Of a DNA stretch of 37,260 bases, positions 1 to 7,489 are shown in pieces. The notes below the pieces were generated by a model. That model made no database searches, was not told where the DNA came from, and was given only the letters and a program-made list of their open reading frames with translations. A program made the translations under genes and the position numbers. The DNA is from Plebeiibacterium sediminum (lineage in GTDB: Bacteria; Bacteroidota; Bacteroidia; Bacteroidales; Marinilabiliaceae), in the NCBI RefSeq assembly GCF_026013605.1, contig NZ_JAPDPJ010000059.1:1-37260 (forward strand), given 5' to 3'. Each line of letters opens with the position of its first letter. The first letter of the stretch is position 1.

Positions 1-24
1 CTCGCCTTTCGTTCAAAGCGGGTG

Positions 25-56
25 CAAAGAAATAGCTTTTAATTCTAACATCCAAA
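25..56 (-). promoter_or_regulatory. Candidate Bacteroidota housekeeping promoter firing left
   Basis: On the minus strand a TTTG (53-56) is followed after 20 nt by TTTCTTTG (25-32) and then CACCCGC. This matches the Bacteroidota sigma layout TTTG-N19-21-TAnnTTTG except for one base in the TA. From general knowledge, TTTGC followed by a GC-rich start is common ahead of rRNA and other stable-RNA genes in this phylum. The transcript would leave the window at about position 18, so its product cannot be seen. Confidence 0.4.
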
Positions 57-176
57 CAAAATTGAATTATTTATTTTGCAGAAACTCCAAGGTAACAAGT
101 AAACCACTTTTTGTCAAGGGGTTAATTAGGGATTTTTTTTTGTAAGTTTCGAACCGAATAGTAAACCTCGAAAATA

Positions 177-238
177 AAAAGAGGAGCCTTAACTAATCCC
201 AACTCTTAAACTAACCTCAAACATTCGGCTCCCCTTTT
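177..238 (-). terminator. Long-loop hairpin, probable terminator of the minus-strand genes
   Basis: The arms AAAAGAGGAGCC (177-188) and GGCTCCCCTTTT (227-238) pair with one A-C mismatch around a 38-nt loop. On the minus strand the stem is followed by TTTTTATTTT, which fits an intrinsic terminator for the unit ending with the gene at 310-1047. The loop is unusually long. The CCGAAT at 154-159 could instead pair with ATTCGG at 223-228, so two mutually exclusive folds are possible. Confidence 0.4.
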
Positions 239-309
239 GCTTTCAAGCTATTTCTTATAATTTAATCAATATATAATAAAACATGCATCACAAGAAAATG
301 TTCATCACT

Positions 310-1047
310 TTAAGAGAATATCTTATTGCAAATTGTTTGAGAAAATTTAGAAGAAAAAGAATATTTAGATTTTAGAAAAGTGATTGTGGCATCTCTCCAA
401 GATAATTGACCATCTCTACTTTTCATAAACAAATCAAAAGCATCATTACCAATATTGTCAATATATTGACCCAAACATGAGTAAAGCAATCTAAAATGCT
501 TTGGTGTTATATCCGTTTGTTTGTACAAATCATAATATCTGTCAATAAAATCAATTAATTGTCCGCTCGAATAGTTTTCTCCCAGCTCTGAGTTTAGATA
601 ATTTTCAAATGAAGTATTCCCTCTATAAACAAGTCCTTGCATTTTATCTCTGGCTTCATAAAAGCTAAAAAATTCATCAAAACTATTAAATGTATTTTCC
701 GTAAAATCATCTTCTTTAATTTCATCAATAGTAAATGCTATATACTGCAAATTAAAAATCAAAGGAGAAGTTGCAAAGGACTGTACTTTTAAAGAACTCT
801 CATTTACGAAGGGAATGTTTTTCCCTTTTAGTTTTATCCTGTTGAGCAGATTATTTTTTATTTCCGTATTTACATAAGATGTTTTAAAGGCTGTTGGAAA
901 CATCTTCTTACATTGCATTAATCCCTTATACTGTTTATCAACAAGTCGTATATCAACATCAATATATGGTACATTAATAAAATCAATTCCTGAATCTTGA
1001 TGATTTTTATTTATTTGTTTGAGTAAGTCATCACAAAAATTTATCAT
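310..1047 (-). CDS. Hypothetical protein, 245 aa
   Basis: I do not recognise this protein. It is predicted to be soluble, with no signal peptide or membrane segment, and rich in Asn, Asp, Phe, Tyr and Lys. The N-terminal half looks like mixed alpha/beta. The C-terminal third contains helical, aromatic-rich stretches (for example IDFIDRYYDLYKQ near residue 165 and FRLLYSCLGQYIDNIG near residue 185). It begins with ATG 50 nt after the stop of the MlaF-like gene on the same strand and could be the last gene of that transcript, with the 177-238 hairpin as its end. The low-complexity-free, AT-rich sequence and lack of an obvious family suggest a lineage-specific accessory gene. No function is proposed. 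Confidence 0.7.
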   Translation of the reverse strand: MINFCDDLLKQINKNHQDSGIDFINVPYIDVDIRLVDKQYKGLMQCKKMFPTAFKTSYVNTEIKNNLLNRIKLKGKNIPFVNESSLKVQSFATSPLIFNLQYIAFTIDEIKEDDFTENTFNSFDEFFSFYEARDKMQGLVYRGNTSFENYLNSELGENYSSGQLIDFIDRYYDLYKQTDITPKHFRLLYSCLGQYIDNIGNDAFDLFMKSRDGQLSWRDATITFLKSKYSFSSKFSQTICNKIFS

Positions 1048-1097
1048 ATCAATATACTATTCGAGATTTTCTATAGTCTACCATAGCCAGTGGTTAT

Positions 1098-1850
1098 TTA
1101 CACATTTCTTTTAATACGCTTAAACAATTCCGAAGCAAACACAAAATCGTTCAATTCCTTTTCCTTGGCAACTAAAATATCTTCTTTATTTCCTTCCCAA
1201 AGTTTTCTACCCGAATGAATATATATTATCTTCTCTCCAATTGCCATGACAGAGTTCATATCATGTGTATTCATAATAGTAGTAATTCCATATTCCTTTG
1301 TAATTTCATAAATCAAATTATCTATTACAATGGAGGTTTTTGGATCTAACCCGGAATTAGGCTCATCACAAAAAAGATATTTTGGATTTAGTGCTATAGC
1401 CCTGGCAATAGCAACCCGTTTTTGCATACCTCCACTGATCTCAGATGGATAAAGATGATTGACATTTTCTAAATTCACTCTATTTAAACAGAAATTAACT
1501 CGATCAAGTTTCTCTTCAGTTGATTTATTCGAAAACATGTCTAGTGGAAATTTCACATTTTCTTCTACTGTCAATGAATCAAATAATGCAGAACCTTGAA
1601 ACAACATACCTATTTGTTGCCTTATTTCCTTTTGATCCGTAAAGGACATTCCTGAAAAAACCTTATTTCCATATATTATTTCACCAGAATCGATAGAATG
1701 TAATCCTACTATTGATTTTAACAGAACCGTTTTCCCATGTCCACTCTGCCCTATTATTAAATTTGTTTGACCAGCTTCGAATTTTGCAGAAACATCAAAT
1801 AATATTTGTTTTTTATTAAAGGTCTTATTTACATTTCGAACTTCTATCAT
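1098..1850 (-). CDS. mlaF: MlaF-like ABC transporter ATP-binding protein
   Basis: This is the ATPase subunit of an Mla-type transporter that moves phospholipid between inner and outer membrane to maintain outer-membrane asymmetry (family knowledge). At 250 aa it has the normal length. Visible motifs are Walker A GQSGHGKT (residues 34-41), the signature ISGGMQKR (138-145) and Walker B YLFCDEP (158-164) followed by NSGLD. The GMQKR form of the signature is typical of the MlaF/Ttg2A group. Its ATG overlaps the TGA of the upstream permease gene (ATGA), so the two are translationally coupled and almost certainly form one complex. No MCE-domain gene (MlaD) is nearby, so the substrate-binding partner must be encoded elsewhere. 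Confidence 0.93.
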   Translation of the reverse strand: MIEVRNVNKTFNKKQILFDVSAKFEAGQTNLIIGQSGHGKTVLLKSIVGLHSIDSGEIIYGNKVFSGMSFTDQKEIRQQIGMLFQGSALFDSLTVEENVKFPLDMFSNKSTEEKLDRVNFCLNRVNLENVNHLYPSEISGGMQKRVAIARAIALNPKYLFCDEPNSGLDPKTSIVIDNLIYEITKEYGITTIMNTHDMNSVMAIGEKIIYIHSGRKLWEGNKEDILVAKEKELNDFVFASELFKRIKRNV

Positions 1851-2626
1851 GCCAATAGTAACTGAGTTAATAATAAATTAAACAAAATAATTTGAACACT
1901 ACTGACCACCACGGCTTTAGTACTAGCAATACCAACTTCTAAAGATCCTCCTTCAACATAATAGCCCTGATATGAAGAAATAGAAGAAATCAAAAAACCA
2001 AAAACTGCAGATTTAATAACGGAATAAACAATATAGAATGGTTTAAAAGAATATTGAATACCATATATATAATCTGTTGAAGGAACCTCTCCAGAGACAA
2101 AACCTGCGATCCATCCACCAGATATACCAATTCCCATACTAATTACAGTTAATAATGGCATCATAAAAACCAATGCAAGAATTTTAGGTAGTACTAAAAA
2201 GGATGATGAATTTATTCCCATAATCTCTATAGCGTCAATTTGCTCAGTCACCTTCATACTACCAATTTCTGAAGCAATATTAGATCCAACCTTTCCTGCC
2301 ATTATAAGACCTACAATGGTAGAGGAGAATTCCAGAAGAACTGATTCTCTTGCCGCCAAACCAATGGTATATTTTGGAATAAAAGCCATATCTAAATTAT
2401 AGGCAGTTTGTAAAGTAATAACGGCCCCCATAAAGACAGAAATGATTACAACAATACCAACTGAATTAGTTCCAAGTTTTTCGGCTTCTTTAAAAAACTG
2501 CTTAACAAATATTTTAAATTTCTCTGGTCGTTTAAAAACCCTATTCAGAAACATAAAATACCTTCCAATATGAAATACAAATCTCATGAATACTATTTTG
2601 GCTAAAAATAGCAACTTAATTATCAC
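1847..2626 (-). CDS. mlaE: MlaE-family lipid ABC transporter permease
   Basis: This inner-membrane permease belongs to the MlaE/TTG2B (DUF140) family and partners the ATPase encoded directly downstream through a 4-nt ATGA overlap. It is 259 aa with about five hydrophobic segments. The family core is clear: VFMGAVITLQ in the first core helix, then ARESVLLEFSSTIVGLIMAG, and the stretch GSNIASEIGSMKVTEQIDAI, which normally contacts MlaF. An N-terminal amphipathic segment (FHIGRYFMFLNRVFKRPE) is also typical. The start at 2626 adds a hydrophobic 13-residue extension; the second Met (ATG at 2587) would fit family length equally well. The 179-nt gap to the divergent manC gene should contain its promoter, but I see no convincing match. 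Confidence 0.92.
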   Translation of the reverse strand: MIIKLLFLAKIVFMRFVFHIGRYFMFLNRVFKRPEKFKIFVKQFFKEAEKLGTNSVGIVVIISVFMGAVITLQTAYNLDMAFIPKYTIGLAARESVLLEFSSTIVGLIMAGKVGSNIASEIGSMKVTEQIDAIEIMGINSSSFLVLPKILALVFMMPLLTVISMGIGISGGWIAGFVSGEVPSTDYIYGIQYSFKPFYIVYSVIKSAVFGFLISSISSYQGYYVEGGSLEVGIASTKAVVVSSVQIILFNLLLTQLLLA

Positions 2627-2805
2627 TATAAAAATTATTCAGAAGTAATGTCCCAAAATCATTAAGGAACAAACAAAATATAGATATAGAAAATAGTACT
2701 TAACTTACTTATTATTCAATAAACAATGGGATTTATAATATTTGATTTTTATTCTAAACCTTTTTAGGTAAATTCACGATCTAAATATAACATACACTTA
2801 TTTAC

Positions 2806-3891
2806 ATGAAAACTTCAAGCAGATATTGTGTCATTATGGCCGGAGGAATTGGAAGTAGATTCTGGCCTTTAAGCAGACAAGAAACCCCTAAACAATTCCT
2901 AGACATTTTAGGTACTGGACGTACTTTAATTCAGCAAACATTCGACCGATTTTCATCTATTTGTCCTCCTGAGAATTTTTTAGTTGTAACAAGTATTGAA
3001 TATAAAGATATTGTTTTAGAACAATTACCACTACTTAAACCAAATCAAGTTTTAACAGAACCATTTAGGAGAAACACTGCTCCATGCATAGCTTATGCAA
3101 ACTCATGGATAAAGAAAAGAAATCCGGATGCTTCAATAATCGTAACTCCTGCAGATCACTTGATTCTTAAACAAACAGAATTTGAAACAACAATCCTTAA
3201 AGGAATTGATTTTGTTGAAAATCAAGATGCATTGTTAACAATTGGATTAAAACCCCATCGCCCGGAAACAGGTTATGGATATATTCAAGTAAATGACGAT
3301 ACCTCTAAAACACTAGGAGAAATAGAACCTGTTAAAACATTTACAGAGAAACCTAATTTAGAATTAGCCAAAATATTTTTTGAAAGTGGCGAATTCTTCT
3401 GGAATTCAGGTATTTTCTTATGGAAATTAAGTTCAATTTCAAATGCCTTTGATTGCCACTTGCAGGACATTCAACAACTATTTAATAGCATAGAGGATAA
3501 AATAGATACTGTTGATGAACAAGAATCAATAAAGAATATTTATGTAGATTGCAAAAACATTTCAATTGATTACGGCATTATGGAAAAAGCCAACAATGTA
3601 TTTGTTTTAACAGCTGAAGTTGGTTGGAGTGATTTAGGAACCTGGTCGTCTTTATATGAACATTCATCTAAGGATAATAACAATAACGCAATTAATACTG
3701 GTAAAGTACTTACTTATGAGTCTTCTAATTGCATTGTAAATTTGCCCCATAATACAAAAGCTATCATTCAAGGACTGAATGACTACATTATTGCAGAATC
3801 AAACAACTGCTTACTAATTTGTCCAAAATCAAACGAACAACAAATTAGACAATTTACTGCAGATATCGCCAATCAATTTCCTGATGAATAA
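2806..3891 (+). CDS. manC: Mannose-1-phosphate guanylyltransferase
   Basis: This cytoplasmic enzyme makes GDP-mannose from GTP and mannose-1-phosphate, the precursor for mannose, fucose and related sugars in surface glycans. At 361 aa it has only the nucleotidyltransferase domain and lacks the C-terminal mannose-6-phosphate isomerase cupin found in bifunctional proteins. The nucleotide-binding loop AGGIGSRFWPLSRQETPKQF starts at residue 12. The acceptor motifs TPADH (about residue 125), GYGYI (about 166) and FTEKP (about 184) are present, as is the GWSDLGTW signature near residue 280. It stands alone on the plus strand between the mla genes and the convergent T9SS operon, sharing a bidirectional terminator with gldN. 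Confidence 0.95.
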   Translation: MKTSSRYCVIMAGGIGSRFWPLSRQETPKQFLDILGTGRTLIQQTFDRFSSICPPENFLVVTSIEYKDIVLEQLPLLKPNQVLTEPFRRNTAPCIAYANSWIKKRNPDASIIVTPADHLILKQTEFETTILKGIDFVENQDALLTIGLKPHRPETGYGYIQVNDDTSKTLGEIEPVKTFTEKPNLELAKIFFESGEFFWNSGIFLWKLSSISNAFDCHLQDIQQLFNSIEDKIDTVDEQESIKNIYVDCKNISIDYGIMEKANNVFVLTAEVGWSDLGTWSSLYEHSSKDNNNNAINTGKVLTYESSNCIVNLPHNTKAIIQGLNDYIIAESNNCLLICPKSNEQQIRQFTADIANQFPDE

Positions 3892-3909
3892 TTATAAATT
3901 GCTATAAAT

Positions 3910-3942
3910 AAAAAAAGGAGTACTAAAGCACTCCTTTTTTTT
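3910..3942. terminator. Bidirectional intrinsic terminator between manC and gldN
   Basis: An A7 run, GGAGT (3917-3921), an 8-nt loop, ACTCC (3930-3934) and a T8 run form a hairpin with U-tracts on both strands. It lies between the convergent ends of manC (stop 3891) and gldN (stop 3960), so one element can end both transcripts. Confidence 0.88.
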
Positions 3943-3959
3943 ATTATATAAAGTTCTTC

Positions 3960-4808
3960 TTAAAACTCCCATAAATCATGTTCGAAACTAAAGATTTCTG
4001 ATTTAATTCTATCAGATTCTAACATTGCTTCCATTCCTACAGCATACTGATCAATACGACGATTGTTATACACGTTTGATTCCCTTACAATATAACTTCC
4101 GAAATATCTCTTCATAAAAATATCATCAAAAGTTCTTCTTTGTGCATCATTATGAGCATTAAATACTTCATTACGAGCTAACACTTCTCTTGCTTCAGGA
4201 AAGTAAATCCAGAATGCTTGTCTTCTTGCAACTTGTTCTTCACCGCCAGTTGTTTTAGTATACTCTCTAATTGGACAAATACCGATAATTCTTACATCCA
4301 AACGAGAATAATTACGATCAAAAAACCAAACTTCTTTTAATAGAAACTGTTTTACTTCTTCTGGTCTTAGTTCTCCTGTAATAACCTGAGGTGAATAAGT
4401 TCCATCTTCTTGCAATATTTCCACTGTATCATTTACAGCACCCATTTCTTGCATTACCTGATCAATACTCATTGCTACCTTAAATTCATCTTCATATTTT
4501 GTTGAATAAGCAGTTAAACCTTCGTACTGGATACCTTGCATAAGTAACTGTATCAAACTTAATCTACCATCCATAGTTTTAACAGGATAATATAAAGGTA
4601 AATTAATTTTTTCTCGTAGATCAATAACTCTCCAAACCTTTTTTGCCCACATCACATCCGCTTCTCTTACGTGAGTATATGGAATTGGTTTACGGTTTAA
4701 AACATGTTCCTTAGGATAAATACCATCCAAAACATTTTGTGCTTTTACAGTAGAATGACCACCCACTAATAACACAAATAGAATAAACAAGAAGAACAAC
4801 TTTTTCAT
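3960..4808 (-). CDS. gldN: Type IX secretion / gliding protein GldN (PorN)
   Basis: GldN/PorN is a periplasmic protein that joins the GldK lipoprotein to form the ring-like periplasmic structure of the type IX secretion system (family knowledge). It has 282 aa with a clear signal peptide (MKKLFFLFILFVLLVGGHSTVKAQ region, cleavage probably after residue 23-25). Typical GldN sequence follows: paired basic and tyrosine-rich segments such as DVMWAKKVWRVIDLREK near residue 50 and VWFFDRNYSRLDVRIIGICP near residue 165. It is the last gene of the porP-gldKLMN operon. The 90-nt gap to gldM is about twice the other gaps in the operon and holds a 9-bp inverted repeat, so some independent control of gldN is possible. 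Confidence 0.95.
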   Translation of the reverse strand: MKKLFFLFILFVLLVGGHSTVKAQNVLDGIYPKEHVLNRKPIPYTHVREADVMWAKKVWRVIDLREKINLPLYYPVKTMDGRLSLIQLLMQGIQYEGLTAYSTKYEDEFKVAMSIDQVMQEMGAVNDTVEILQEDGTYSPQVITGELRPEEVKQFLLKEVWFFDRNYSRLDVRIIGICPIREYTKTTGGEEQVARRQAFWIYFPEAREVLARNEVFNAHNDAQRRTFDDIFMKRYFGSYIVRESNVYNNRRIDQYAVGMEAMLESDRIKSEIFSFEHDLWEF

Positions 4809-4829
4809 ATGTATTTTTTTTATTGGAAT

Positions 4830-4868
4830 GCAAACTTAATAAAGTCAGAGTTAATTAAATAAGTTTGC
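4830..4868. repeat. 9-bp inverted repeat between gldM and gldN
   Basis: GCAAACTTA (4830-4838) and TAAGTTTGC (4860-4868) are perfect reverse complements around a 21-nt loop. The element occupies most of the gldM-gldN gap. On the minus-strand transcript it would form a hairpin just ahead of gldN, with no U-tract after it, so it is more likely an RNA processing, stability or operator element than a terminator. Confidence 0.5.
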
Positions 4869-4898
4869 TGATACAATTTTATATTTGATATTTTTTTA

Positions 4899-6458
4899 TT
4901 AATCTAAAACAAATGTGATTGTTCCTAAACTTCTGGTTCTACCATCAGGACCTTTAGCTCTAACATCTTCAATTGAAACTTTCTGTCCTCTATTCATATT
5001 TCCAATTAGCTCTCTCTGTGCGTCAGTAAAAGAACTACTCTTAGAAACTTCATCCACAATATATCCATTTTTTAAAACAGATACTGTAAATCTTGTTATA
5101 TTGAATTTAAGATCAAAATCAAAATCTTTCATATCCGCAAATACACCTGATTGAGCTCTTAACAAATTCTTAGCAATTTTTCCACCACTTAAACCCGCTA
5201 CTACAGGAATTGGATCCGGAACCCTTTTAATACGAAACTCCTGACTACCAATTTTCTGAACTTTTCCATCTAATTCAGCAGAAACAGTAATAATACTTTT
5301 TTTACCAGCAGTACCTGCTTGAGGTTTTACAATGTATTCATTACCATTCTTTCTTGGTGTCACATTTGTCATTGTAACCTTTAGATCTCGCGAATTTACA
5401 CCAGGAACAGAAATCTCAACCGGATTATCAACTCCTTCATAAAATACATTCATTTTAGTTGGAGAAATAACAGCATTTGGTTGATTAACGATATAATCAC
5501 TACCAATTTCGTACTTCTTTGGAGTTCCATCTGGCTGTTTCATCAAAATATGTCCCGTCCACTTTTTATCTCCAACTGAGGTAGCTGGTATTTCTAACAT
5601 ACCATATCCTCCTTCTACCAATAACTCTTTACCATTAACTGTAATCTGAGGTAAGGCAGTTTCATCATACGCAGCCATTAAAATTTTTGCACGATATGTA
5701 CCTCCTTTAACAACAGACTTATCTTCTGGTATTACTAACGGCTCAACTTTTGTAAATTTATACGATGCCTGATCAATTTTATTATATAGATAGGCTATCA
5801 TATCTGATTCAGCATTTCTTACATCACCTTGAATCTTACTTAGCATTGCCATTGATGCAGATAGAGGCACATGTTCAAATTTTGTACTCTCCCAAGACTT
5901 TTTTACATCTTTTTCTCCAGCAATAGGCTCAGTATTGAAAACATTTTTATAGGCGTGAATGAATGTTGTATCCTCAGGCTCATTTTCATCTAGATGACTT
6001 AATAATAATTCTTTGAATTGATTTATTTTTTCCTTAAGAACTTTACTCCTTTCACCACCTTGTTCCGTAATCATAACTTGGGGTGCTATATCCTGATTGT
6101 CAATACCTGTATAATTCTCAGGTGTTGCCTCAGGACCACTTGATTTTTGAGCAAACTGCAACTTTAAGTCCTGCATATGAGATACTAAAGCTTCAGCTTC
6201 TTCTTTGATTTTGTTTGCTTTATCCCAATATGCCCCAACTTTTTGCTCATTTGTTGTATAGGCATTTTCAAATTGAGCATATAATACATTATTCTTTTTC
6301 TCTACAGTTTCTCTTGATTGAACAAAACCTTCATCCATAGTAACGAAAGCTTGTAATAACTCCCCTGACACATTCAATGCAAGCATTGCTGTAAGAAAGA
6401 GATACATCATCCCAATCATTTTCTGTCTGGGGGTTTCTGGACAATTTCCACCACTCAT
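4899..6458 (-). CDS. gldM: Type IX secretion / gliding motor protein GldM (PorM)
   Basis: GldM/PorM spans the periplasm and, with GldL, forms the proton-driven rotary motor that powers T9SS transport and gliding (family knowledge). The protein is 519 aa, the usual length. It has a short cytoplasmic start with the family motif ETPRQKMIGMMYLFLTAMLA (starting near residue 8), one membrane helix at about 14-34, then a helical periplasmic segment (about 35-230) followed by beta-rich domains ending in a C-terminal D4-like domain. The residues NVSGELLQAF just after the membrane segment are typical of the family. It sits 41 nt downstream of gldL and shares its transcript. Confidence 0.96.
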   Translation of the reverse strand: MSGGNCPETPRQKMIGMMYLFLTAMLALNVSGELLQAFVTMDEGFVQSRETVEKKNNVLYAQFENAYTTNEQKVGAYWDKANKIKEEAEALVSHMQDLKLQFAQKSSGPEATPENYTGIDNQDIAPQVMITEQGGERSKVLKEKINQFKELLLSHLDENEPEDTTFIHAYKNVFNTEPIAGEKDVKKSWESTKFEHVPLSASMAMLSKIQGDVRNAESDMIAYLYNKIDQASYKFTKVEPLVIPEDKSVVKGGTYRAKILMAAYDETALPQITVNGKELLVEGGYGMLEIPATSVGDKKWTGHILMKQPDGTPKKYEIGSDYIVNQPNAVISPTKMNVFYEGVDNPVEISVPGVNSRDLKVTMTNVTPRKNGNEYIVKPQAGTAGKKSIITVSAELDGKVQKIGSQEFRIKRVPDPIPVVAGLSGGKIAKNLLRAQSGVFADMKDFDFDLKFNITRFTVSVLKNGYIVDEVSKSSSFTDAQRELIGNMNRGQKVSIEDVRAKGPDGRTRSLGTITFVLD

Positions 6459-6499
6459 AATTCAATAATCTTTTTAGTAATTACTATTTTTATTAATCA

Positions 6500-7441
6500 T
6501 TAGCGGTTACCCCCAACATTCATTGCACTAAGCATATTACCGTAAATAGTATTTAACTCTCCTACCGTTTTATTTAATGATGATATTTGATCACGATAAT
6601 CCTTTGCTTGCTCAACTGATTGTTTTAAATAATCCTTAATCTCACCTAATCCTGAAGTTAATTCTTCAGTAGCTTCAACTTGAGCTTTAGAACCTTTTAA
6701 TTGTAATTCATACAATGAATTTACAGCTGAAAGATTACCATTAACTTCTTGTAATTTATTACTATATGCTTTACTACTTTCTGAGATTCCATCAATATTT
6801 GACGATATACTAGTACTTAAAGCGGCATAAGCAGCAGTAACTGCTTCCCCTGAAGCATTCATTCCTTGTAATAAATTATTACTTGAGTCTGTTAACTGAC
6901 TTGCAGTTGTAGCATACGAGTTTGCCAAAGCATTAGCACTTTCTTCAATTACCTGAGCTGTTTTAGCCTGTACATTTCCAAATTTACCTACAGATTCTGA
7001 GGCATTTTGAATATTTTGTAAATAGCTCTGCGTTGCTACCGAAGCATCACTTAGATCTGCTAATTGAGAAGATGTTGCTCCTAGTTTTTTTATCCCTTCT
7101 GATAATTTAGCAACTGTAGCTTCATCAAGATTCCCTGATTGTATCAGCGCTTGAAGTTCACTACCTCCACCACCAGTTCCGTGTCCAGCGTTTCTTGGTT
7201 CCAAACCAACTAGTTCTGGATATACTAAGCTCCAATCCGGCATTTCATGTGGCGGTTCAAACGCCGACAAAAAGAAAATAATTGCTTCAGTACCTAATCC
7301 TGCAATAAGCATAATCGATGCACCCTGTAGGTGAAGAATCTTCCATAAAGCTCCAAGAATTACTACCGCGGCACCAATTCCATATACTTTACCCATTACT
7401 TTCTTATATCCGGGACTCTCTACAAATTCAGTAATACTCAT
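6500..7441 (-). CDS. gldL: Type IX secretion / gliding motor protein GldL (PorL)
   Basis: GldL is the inner-membrane stator-like subunit of the T9SS motor. It has 313 aa, close to PorL length and longer than flavobacterial GldL. Two membrane helices (about 19-36 and 41-61) are joined by a short loop. The proton-pathway residues known from Flavobacterium GldL can be matched: Lys34 and His37 at the end of helix 1, and the membrane-buried Glu52 (GTEAIIFFLSAFEPP) in helix 2. The C-terminal region (about 95-310) is a long Ala/Ser/Asn/Gln-rich helical coiled coil in the cytoplasm. The loop between helices is shorter than I recall for F. johnsoniae. It lies between gldK (48 nt) and gldM (41 nt). Confidence 0.96.
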   Translation of the reverse strand: MSITEFVESPGYKKVMGKVYGIGAAVVILGALWKILHLQGASIMLIAGLGTEAIIFFLSAFEPPHEMPDWSLVYPELVGLEPRNAGHGTGGGGSELQALIQSGNLDEATVAKLSEGIKKLGATSSQLADLSDASVATQSYLQNIQNASESVGKFGNVQAKTAQVIEESANALANSYATTASQLTDSSNNLLQGMNASGEAVTAAYAALSTSISSNIDGISESSKAYSNKLQEVNGNLSAVNSLYELQLKGSKAQVEATEELTSGLGEIKDYLKQSVEQAKDYRDQISSLNKTVGELNTIYGNMLSAMNVGGNR

Positions 7442-7489
7442 AGTGTATTGTGTTAATTCAAATTTACTTCTAAAATTCTGTTTTATTTA

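Larger units (their letters stand above)
1..309. other. Gene-free left edge
   Basis: I see no protein-coding or RNA gene here. The stretch holds a minus-strand promoter-like sequence (25-56) that would fire out of the window, and a long-loop hairpin (177-238) downstream of the minus-strand genes that start further right. The remainder is AT-rich sequence without recognisable structure. Confidence 0.6.
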
